NCBI GenBank assembly: GCA_001600695.1
Contig: BCKQ01000006.1
Location: 810,327 to 874,326, forward strand
Length of the DNA: 64,000 bases
Reading direction: 5' to 3'
Source of the DNA: Ascoidea asiatica
Taxonomy: Eukaryota > Ascomycota > Saccharomycetes > Ascoideales > Ascoideaceae
Shown: piece by piece, positions 56,747 to 64,000 of the stretch
Layout: each line of letters starts with the position of its first letter
How positions within the stretch are numbered: the first letter of the stretch is position 1
The notes under the pieces: generated by a model
The model's input: the letters and a program-made list of their open reading frames with translations, nothing else
What the model was told of the DNA's origin: nothing
The model's database searches: none
Program-made: the position numbers and the translations under genes

Positions 56747-58115
56747 TTATAATTCAGTTTCTGCATCAACACCAAAATCTTTTAAACCTTCACCGAATTC
56801 ATTTTCCCATAAAAAAGTATTTGAATTTGATTCTGAATTATGAAAAGTATTAGAATTTATTACAAATCTTTCAGCACCTATTCCAGGAGTTGCTTCATCT
56901 GGAGTATCATCTTTTTCTTGATTATTACCATCTGGGGGCCAAGGTAAAGATAATTCATCATCAAATATATCATCAGTTTTTTTAAAATTAATACCATCAC
57001 AAATTGGATAAGACCATGGGAAAATCCAAAACCAAGGATAATTTAAAGCTTGAATTGTATTTTGCCAAAGAGATAAATTAAATGGAAAAATTATATCATC
57101 AATTTTAAAATCGGGTATAGGCTCATAATTATTTGTACTTGTTGGTGAAAATGAAGGTCTTTGTCTTGAAATATTATTATCATTTAAAGTGCCATCATTA
57201 TTATCATTATCATTATCATTTTCATTGTTATAAGAGGAAGTTGAATAAGATGAAGACCAAGAAGATAATTTTGGTAAATTTTTTTTATGAATTGATTTAT
57301 AATTTGATCTAATTTTAGACCAAAAAGAATTTGAATTTATATGAGATTCTATTCTTTCCCATTCCCAAGATTCAATTTGAGTCATTCCAGAAATAATTAT
57401 ATGATAAAGAGTTCTTATTGTTAATAAAGATACAGTTAAAAGTATAAAAGAATCAATTGGTAATAAAATGATTGTGAAATATAATTGAGATTTTTTAATA
57501 AGATAAGAAGGTAAATTTCTATCAATCCAAAAATTATATAAATTTTTAATTAATTCAATTAAAACAAAAGAAGAAGTAAAAATTACAAAAATTAAAAATC
57601 TAATAAAATGAGGTAAATTATTATTACCAATACAATTTAAAGTCCATGGACAATGATGATCCATTTTTAAAATACAATTATTACAAGATTTACAATGATG
57701 AGATCTTTCAGGTTTATAATTATTACATTTTCTACACCATCTTTTCCATATTAAATTTTGTTTATCATTAATTTCATAATTAAAATTTGGAGGAATATAA
57801 TTTTTTGGTGGATTTCCTGGAGATATAAAAATTGATAAGAGATAATTTATCCAGATTAAAGATAAAAAAATTTGAAAAAAAACTTGTTTTTGAAATGAGA
57901 AATAATTTGAAAAAATGAAATAATGAGCAGAATATCCTACAAATGCGATTAAAAAAGAAGGTATCTAATATAATTGAAATTATTGTTAGTTATTTTGATA
58001 GATGGAAAGTAAGAATTAAAAGTTAAGATTTGATAAGAGATTAGGAAAGATCAAAGATGACTTAGAAATTACATACAGCTATGCCTAGCCAGGGCCATTT
58101 AAGTTGAACAACCAT
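56747..58115 (-). CDS. PFA4: Pfa4 DHHC palmitoyltransferase, one intron
   Basis: Exon 1 58115-58077 (MVVQLKWPWLGIA), intron 57965-58076, exon 2 57964-56747; about 418 residues. The joined start, WPWLGIA then IPSFLIAFVGYSAHYFI, matches the N-terminus of yeast Pfa4. The zinc/DHHC core reads WCRKCNNYKPERSHHCKSCN then MDHHCPWTLNCIGNNNLPHF, with the catalytic DHHC cysteine. Two more membrane segments, the MTQIESWEWERIESH motif and a C-terminal SLPWPPDG ... GEGLKDFGVD block are all as in Pfa4. It is an ER enzyme that S-acylates cargo such as chitin synthase Chs3. Slightly longer than yeast (378) owing to Asn/Ser inserts. Confidence 0.94.
57965..58076 (-). other. PFA4 intron (112 nt)
   Basis: Donor GTATGT at 58071-58076, branch AACTAAC, acceptor TTAG ending at 57965. 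Joining the exons restores the conserved Pfa4 N-terminus in phase. Confidence 0.9.
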
Positions 58116-59579
58116 TATAACTGATTGATTTCTGAAATCTTTTGTTTGAATAAGTTGAAATTAAACAAAAAATAATTCATTTCTTGAATTGATCAAGAAT
58201 AAAGGTTTCTGTGGAAAATATATATCAAAAACAACGAGAAAGTGAAAGAATTCCTCATCTAAAAAAGATACCGGCAAAATAGAAACAAGTGGAATACATT
58301 TTACCAGAGCCGCGCCATGGGTGTGGTAAGAAACCAGAAAGGCATCAAATAAAGTAATCATGCGTGCCCCTGAGTTTTGGTCTCAGTGTTTATTTATTTT
58401 TGGGCCGGAGCGGAGTGTTGATTACGTAATCAATCATTGTGGAAGTAATCGAAGCAGAGTGCCAGATCGAGGGTGGCTTCCACAGTCAGGCCCGGAGTGA
58501 GGTGGATACTACTTACAAAAGTCAGATTTTTTTTAATTCAATATAAAAAAATAAATAAACAAATTAATCACGTAATAAAATTTGAAACAAAAAATTGAAA
58601 CATATAATAAAAATTGAAACACATAATAAAAATTCAAACACATAATAAAAATTTAAACAAAAAATTGAAACAAAAAAATAATCACGGGATCATAACTTAG
58701 TATTATAAGAACTGAGGTCAGAAATGATTGTTGAAGCATTTCTGTCAACAATACTCATTAAGCTCTTAGGCTGTTAGGTGGAGCACTCCGCCACAAAAAT
58801 AATACACTAATAAGGTAATTATATGGCGCTGACGTGGTAGTGGTGTGGCTGATACGGAGCACGTTTTTCAATGTTTCCTAATCGGGGATCTTGGCTTAAC
58901 GCCAGAGTTTTCTGCGCCTTTGGATGCACAGCGTGCGCTTCTCTGCCGCTACCATTTTTTCACCCAGTAGAGATACTGCACACTGCTGCACCGCTCTTCA
59001 CTCTCAAAAACGCCAACCTTAATAAAGTACAATAACCTGCAAGTGTTCTTAATGAAATATTTTTGAAAGTGTTATGAATTGTTATACAAGTATTTTATTA
59101 TTATATTATATTATCAGTTTTTTTATTTTCATAGTTTATTTTTGAATTATGAAACTCAATAAGAATTTCTAGTGCTGAGGGTGTGATATTGAAAGTGTAA
59201 TATCATCCCTTTTGATTTTTTTAATTTTTTCTTTTGGATTTTGGGTTTGTTTTCACAAAAATGATTCATTGTTGATCTTTAATTTTTTTAGTATTCTTAT
59301 TCTTGTTCTTATTCTAATTCTTATGTTTATTCTCTTTAGAATCTTTCTAAAGAACAATGGCCTTAGAACGTGCTTGTAGAATGTTAAACCATTTCTCTTT
59401 ATATATTTCAAATTTATTTTATTCATTTCCTTTCTCATTTTTATTTTAAATATAATAGACCATTCTCCTGACACTTTTCTTTCTCTTTTTCAATTTTATT
59501 TTTTTGAAATTTATCATTTTTTTTATCTAAAGACATCATATAAAATCCTTCTCAAATATATTCAATAGATCTCACAACA
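58116..59579. promoter_or_regulatory. divergent promoter region PFA4 / RhoGEF
   Basis: No supported gene. GC-rich patches at about 58290-58510 and 58770-59010 flank an AT-rich minisatellite of about 19-bp units (CATAATAAAAATTGAAACA) at about 58596-58675. The plus-strand leader (59440-59579) is pyrimidine-rich. Confidence 0.55.
58596..58675 (+). repeat. 19-bp AT-rich tandem repeat
   Basis: About three and a half imperfect copies of a 19-bp unit, CATAATAAAAATTGAAACA, with single-base differences between copies. Confidence 0.8.
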
Positions 59580-62500
59580 ATGTCTAATGATGAAAATAAA
59601 TATAATAATAAATCTTTAGATCCATTTTTTAATGAACTAAATAATACTAATAATAACGTGAATAATAACTTTAATAACAATTCAAAAATGCAAGAAAATA
59701 AACTATCCAATATATCTAATGAAGATTATTTAAAATTTCAAGAAAAAATGAATTTAAATATGGATGAAACTATAAGGTTAGCTGTATCTGAAGCAATAAA
59801 AAAATCACTTTCACCATCCTTATCCCAAAATTCTACTTTCAATACTTTTCAACCTAATAATAATAATAATGTTGATAATACCAACATTAATAATATTAAT
59901 AATAATATAAATCACTCATCTTTACCTTATAATTCTATAAATTCATCATTATCTTCAAAAAATAATATATCTACTAATAATGTAGATTATTTAGTCTCAA
60001 ATATTCAAAATAGCTTAAGTTTGCAAATAAAAAATATGGTTCCTCAAATTTTAAATCAAAATTTGAATTTAAAAAATACCTCTGTTAATGATATCTATCC
60101 TTCTCCTCCTTTTCCTCATAAACTAAACATTCAAACACCTACTCAATCTTATACTGATAATCAAAATTATAACTCCCCAAATTATGATCCAAATTCTCAT
60201 TATTCTTCAGATTTATCTCCTACTGATCAACAACAATATCAAACTAATTATTCTTTTAATCAATATTCTTCAGAGTATAAATCTCCTTCTGATTATAAAT
60301 CTATTCATGATTCTCCTTTTCATATGCATTCTAGCATAAATAATAATAGTAATAGTAATAATAATTATAATAATAATAATAATAATAATAATAACTCTTT
60401 TTTCATAAAACCTTCTAGAAGTCCGAGTACAAGAACAAGTCAATCAAGTTTATCAAATTCAAGAAGATTAAGTTTTATTTCAGATTCAACTACATCAACT
60501 TCAATTTCTGAAGGTATTCAAACTCCTTCAATTCATATGCAGACAAAATCAATTAATGGTATTAATAATAATCATGAAGATTTTGATAAATTTAATAATC
60601 TCTTTTCTGTTCCATTAACCCCTATTAAACAATTACCTGATGATATTATTTCTGATTATTCAGGATCTCAAAATTTACATAATTTTAAAATCAAAAATAA
60701 CTCAAATTCATCAATAAGTTTGCGAAATAGTTCTCAAACTTCAATAAATAATATACCTTCAACTACCTTACCTTCCCCAACTATAAATACAACCTTAAAT
60801 TCAAATTCAAAACCTCCATCTCGCCCAGATTCAAAACAAGGGTTGAGAAAAAATTCTTTATTATCTCCTACCAGTAGTAGATATCTGTCAAGAAAACCAA
60901 GTCAATCAAGTATTTCAAGTTCAAGACAAAAACTTTATTCAAAATTAACCTTGAGAACAGTAGGAAGTTCTTCAAAATTAAATACAATTGAACAATCTGA
61001 TGAACATGTAAATGATTTTATTCAAATTCAGCATCAGTTTCATTCAAATTTAATTTACCTAATAAATGCTGGAAATCATCTTTTATGCCAAGAAAGAGAA
61101 CTTTGTGCCCCATATGGAATGAATAGATTCTATAATGATTCTTTTTATTGGATTAATGAACTTGCTGAATTACATCAATTGGAACTTTTAAATCCAATTA
61201 ATAATTTAAAATCAAACGATTTTGAATCTTTTTTAAAATATTTTCAAAACTGGATTAGAAAATCAATTCCAGTTTGGACAAATTTTGTAAAAAGATTTTC
61301 AAATCTTCTTTTTTTTATAAAATTAAGTGAATTTGTTTCACCAACGAAACGAAATTCATTAATATTATCTAAATCTCCAAATGCCTATTATTTAAATGAT
61401 CCTCTTAATTGTTTTCAAAATAATTTTTCAAAAAAATTCTTGAATTGGAAAAATAATGTTAGTGAAATAGGAATTATATCAAATAATTTAATTAATAAAT
61501 TTTTTAGTCAAAATTTTTTGGATATTATATTTGATTACAATGAACAATTAATTGATATGATTGATCACATCTCAATTCAAAATCTTATTTCTTTTCATTC
61601 TTCTTCAGAAACTAAAAATTGTATTCATTTATTTAAATCTGAAATTGAGTCAAGTCTTAGTGTTTCAAAAACTGAAACTGTTTTAAGTTTGCTAAGTTGG
61701 AAAGAGTTTTTCTTTGATAAAGTTAAATTGTTTGATCTAATAAAAGATATTCTATTCATTTCTTTATTCAAAGGAGAACAAAAAATATTTCATTCTGAAA
61801 ATAATGTAGAAGTTAGAAATATTATTTTTTTGGTCTTTTCTGCTCATTTAATTATTGTTAAAGTGGATTTCAATAGAACAGGAACTTATCAATTAACAGT
61901 AATAGACGATCCTATTTCTTTAAAAATTTTAACTAAAGAAGAAAAAAAAAAAGTATGTTATGAAGGATTAGATGATATCAGACAAATTTTTGAAACCAGT
62001 TCTATTAGATCTAGTAGTATTTCTTCCAAGGAAAATTTATCCATAATTTCACCACTTCATGAATCATTATCCCCAAATGCAATGGAAACAATTAAAAAAT
62101 CAGTTTCAAGAACTAGTGAAACTTCCTCAACTAAATCAATTCTTTCTCGATCAAATTCAGCATTAATAAAGAATAAATCATCTGCTAGTAAAAGGAATTC
62201 TATTCTATCAACTAAGCTTTTAATTCAAGAAAAAAATAATTTAAATGATTTCCAAAATGTGCCCAAAATCACTGAATCAGAGACCCAGGTTTTCAGTGAC
62301 ATTAGAAAACCACTTTTGATTTCTCATAAAACTAATCTCAGCAGTAATAATAGTAGTATTAATACTAAAGCGACAATAACTGAAAATTTCAACCCAATAA
62401 AATCCAAACCAATTAATAACAACTCTAGTTTCAATTACAATTATAATGAAAATTTATCTGAATCAATCAGTGAAAAAAAGCTACCAATAAATTATTTTTC

Positions 62501-64000
62501 ATATATTGAAAAAGAAGGTAAAGAAAATGAATCAATAATTTCACTAGATGAAAATAAAATCCAAAATATTATTGAAGAGTTAAAGCATTCTTTAATTATT
62601 AGTTATGGATATAATTATTTGATTAAACCTATAGAAAATTTATCACTTTATAATGAATATAAAGAAATATTTTCATGTAAATCATGTAAATATATTATTA
62701 ATGAAAATAAACCGAATTCCAAACCAATTTTAATTCAGTATATAATAATTGATAAAGAAGAAATAGAAAATGAAAATAATATTGAAAATAGTATTAAAAA
62801 TGAAAGCAGAGAAAAAGGTAAAGAAATAGAAATAAAAAATGATAAAAAAAGAGAAAAAGAAAATGAATTAGAAATAGAAATAGAAATAGTAAGTAAAGCA
62901 GAAACTGAAAGTGAGATTGAACTAATAGATTTTGAAAAACTTGGAAATTTGAAAAATGTTTATAGCAAAGATATTGGAAGTAAACTTGTTTATCAATTTA
63001 TGAAAGAATATGGATTTAAACATTTAAAATGTTGGATAATAAAAAGAATTCAAGATAATAAATATTGGTATTCATTTTGGAAAATTGAAGAATATGATGA
63101 TGAATTTTATTTTCTTGATAAAAGAATTAAAGAAAGGCAATTTATAATTTATGAATTTTTAAGAAGTCAAATAATTTTTGTTAATTTGATTAAAAGATTT
63201 ATTAAAATTAGAGAAGAAATTGAAGAAAACTTTAAAATTTATTATCCATTTAAATATAAAGAATTTTTAAATAGTGTATTTGATTGTTTTGGAATGATTT
63301 TGAAAATTCATGAAAGAGAATTGATTAAACCAATGATTTTAAATTTTATTAAAGAAGGTCCATATATTAGAAAGAATTATTTGAGGATATTTGAAGGATG
63401 GTTAGAAAAGGGATTTCCAGTTTGGATTAAATTTATAGAAAGATTTTCAAAACTTTCAATGTATTTTAAAATTGGAAAATTTCATAAAGATAATAATATT
63501 TCAATTAAAATTCCTAAAGATGGAAAAAGTTTCATTAATGGAGAAAATGAAAGTGAAAATAATGAAAAACTTGATGATATTGATTATATGATGTTAAATG
63601 ATTTCGAAAAATTGAAGAAAAAACTTGAAGAAAGAAAAATAATGTCAGTTAAGACATTTAATAAGATAATTAATGAATATAATAGCATTTGTACACAAAA
63701 TGGATTGATATTTAAAGAATTAATTATAAGATATGATAAACATAAAGATAATGAAGAATATAAAAATTGCAATAGGATTTTGAATAAATTAGAGGAATTT
63801 AATTTTAAAATAAGTGATGCAATAATTTATTTTGAGTCTAGAAGTATTTATAATATAATAGATTGGAATAGATTTTTTGATTATAGACCATATTTTAATG
63901 ATAAAAAGACGAGATTAATCTCAATTGGATATGGACAATATAAAAGGAAAATCCAAAGTGTTTGTAAAGAGCATATTGCTATATTATTATTCACAAATTC
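59580..64000 (+). CDS. large Rho guanine-nucleotide exchange factor, partial (3' end outside window)
   Basis: From the ATG at 59580 (MSNDENKYNNKSLDPFF) the frame is open to the window edge, at least 1473 residues. Residues 1-470 are Ser/Asn-rich. A folded block at about 477-790 has a helical part (WINELAELHQLELL ... WIRKSIPVWTNFVKRFSNL) and then a PH-like strand pattern (NIIFLVFSAHLIIVKVDFN). After a Ser/Glu-rich linker, a DH (Dbl-homology) domain is recognisable at about 1180-1400: RIKERQFIIYEFLRSQIIFV, then WLEKGFPVWIKFIERFSKLS. It leads at about 1430 into the start of a PH domain (KKTRLISIGYGQYKRK ... IAILLF). DH-PH modules activate Rho GTPases; the style is closest to Rom2/Tus1-type Rho1 exchangers. 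The two FPVW/IPVW blocks suggest two DH-like units in tandem. C-terminal domains, such as a CNH, cannot be seen. Confidence 0.65.
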   Translation, partial: MSNDENKYNNKSLDPFFNELNNTNNNVNNNFNNNSKMQENKLSNISNEDYLKFQEKMNLNMDETIRLAVSEAIKKSLSPSLSQNSTFNTFQPNNNNNVDNTNINNINNNINHSSLPYNSINSSLSSKNNISTNNVDYLVSNIQNSLSLQIKNMVPQILNQNLNLKNTSVNDIYPSPPFPHKLNIQTPTQSYTDNQNYNSPNYDPNSHYSSDLSPTDQQQYQTNYSFNQYSSEYKSPSDYKSIHDSPFHMHSSINNNSNSNNNYNNNNNNNNNSFFIKPSRSPSTRTSQSSLSNSRRLSFISDSTTSTSISEGIQTPSIHMQTKSINGINNNHEDFDKFNNLFSVPLTPIKQLPDDIISDYSGSQNLHNFKIKNNSNSSISLRNSSQTSINNIPSTTLPSPTINTTLNSNSKPPSRPDSKQGLRKNSLLSPTSSRYLSRKPSQSSISSSRQKLYSKLTLRTVGSSSKLNTIEQSDEHVNDFIQIQHQFHSNLIYLINAGNHLLCQERELCAPYGMNRFYNDSFYWINELAELHQLELLNPINNLKSNDFESFLKYFQNWIRKSIPVWTNFVKRFSNLLFFIKLSEFVSPTKRNSLILSKSPNAYYLNDPLNCFQNNFSKKFLNWKNNVSEIGIISNNLINKFFSQNFLDIIFDYNEQLIDMIDHISIQNLISFHSSSETKNCIHLFKSEIESSLSVSKTETVLSLLSWKEFFFDKVKLFDLIKDILFISLFKGEQKIFHSENNVEVRNIIFLVFSAHLIIVKVDFNRTGTYQLTVIDDPISLKILTKEEKKKVCYEGLDDIRQIFETSSIRSSSISSKENLSIISPLHESLSPNAMETIKKSVSRTSETSSTKSILSRSNSALIKNKSSASKRNSILSTKLLIQEKNNLNDFQNVPKITESETQVFSDIRKPLLISHKTNLSSNNSSINTKATITENFNPIKSKPINNNSSFNYNYNENLSESISEKKLPINYFSYIEKEGKENESIISLDENKIQNIIEELKHSLIISYGYNYLIKPIENLSLYNEYKEIFSCKSCKYIINENKPNSKPILIQYIIIDKEEIENENNIENSIKNESREKGKEIEIKNDKKREKENELEIEIEIVSKAETESEIELIDFEKLGNLKNVYSKDIGSKLVYQFMKEYGFKHLKCWIIKRIQDNKYWYSFWKIEEYDDEFYFLDKRIKERQFIIYEFLRSQIIFVNLIKRFIKIREEIEENFKIYYPFKYKEFLNSVFDCFGMILKIHERELIKPMILNFIKEGPYIRKNYLRIFEGWLEKGFPVWIKFIERFSKLSMYFKIGKFHKDNNISIKIPKDGKSFINGENESENNEKLDDIDYMMLNDFEKLKKKLEERKIMSVKTFNKIINEYNSICTQNGLIFKELIIRYDKHKDNEEYKNCNRILNKLEEFNFKISDAIIYFESRSIYNIIDWNRFFDYRPYFNDKKTRLISIGYGQYKRKIQSVCKEHIAILLFTN

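Overview
This window is nuclear DNA from an ascomycetous budding yeast (Saccharomycotina). The evidence is yeast-specific proteins (Rvs161, Atg22, Bit61, Rtc1, Rrg1, Pfa4, Ski8, Ddi1, Rtr1), compact genes mostly without introns, and the few introns carrying GTATGT/GTAAGT donors and (T)ACTAAC-type branch points. Coding sequence is extremely AT-rich and is full of asparagine/serine low complexity (long AAT runs), so many proteins are much longer than their relatives. I cannot name the species. CTG codons are rare and mostly fall at unconserved positions, so the decoding of CUG is left open.

Layout. 1-1905 has no gene. 1906-19841 is an ordinary gene block: BIT61-like TORC2 subunit (-), PKA catalytic subunit (+), ADIPOR/Izh membrane protein (+), RVS161 (-), CSR1/Sec14-like protein (+), SNA3/SNA4-like PPxY membrane protein (-), ATG22 (+), amino-acid permease (-). 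19842-27452 is a 7.6-kb gene-poor stretch with two decayed genes: an unidentified minus-strand pseudogene rich in in-frame TGA, and a relic of a Rho-type GTPase. 27453-31290 holds ERV14 (+), an unidentified small gene or gene pair with intron signals (-), and malate synthase (-). 32233-32584 is a previously easy-to-miss 82-residue spliced gene (+). Then come RTC1 (-), a Kelch-BTB protein of Mds3/Ral2 type (-), a CENP-B/psq HTH protein broken by two frameshifts (+), SKI8 with an intron directly after its ATG (-), a Myb/SANT-like protein (+), DDI1 (-), RTR1 (+), RRG1 (-), an AreA/Gat1-type GATA factor (+), PFA4 with one intron (-), and the first 1.47 kb-codons of a large Rho guanine-nucleotide exchange factor that runs off the right edge (+).

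The genes are individually housekeeping and signalling genes and do not form a cluster. Several bear on nutrient control: PKA, TORC2 (Bit61), SEACAT (Rtc1), autophagic amino-acid efflux (Atg22), an amino-acid permease and the nitrogen GATA factor. This may be coincidence.

The architecture is striking. Genes converge with short AT-rich gaps (26-460 bp) and diverge from long (0.7-1.7 kb) gaps. Nearly every divergent gap contains a patch that is clearly more GC-rich than the genes, with CACGTG/TCAYGTGA E-boxes and TACAGTA motifs. I found no CRISPR array, no secure tRNA or rRNA gene and no intact mobile element.
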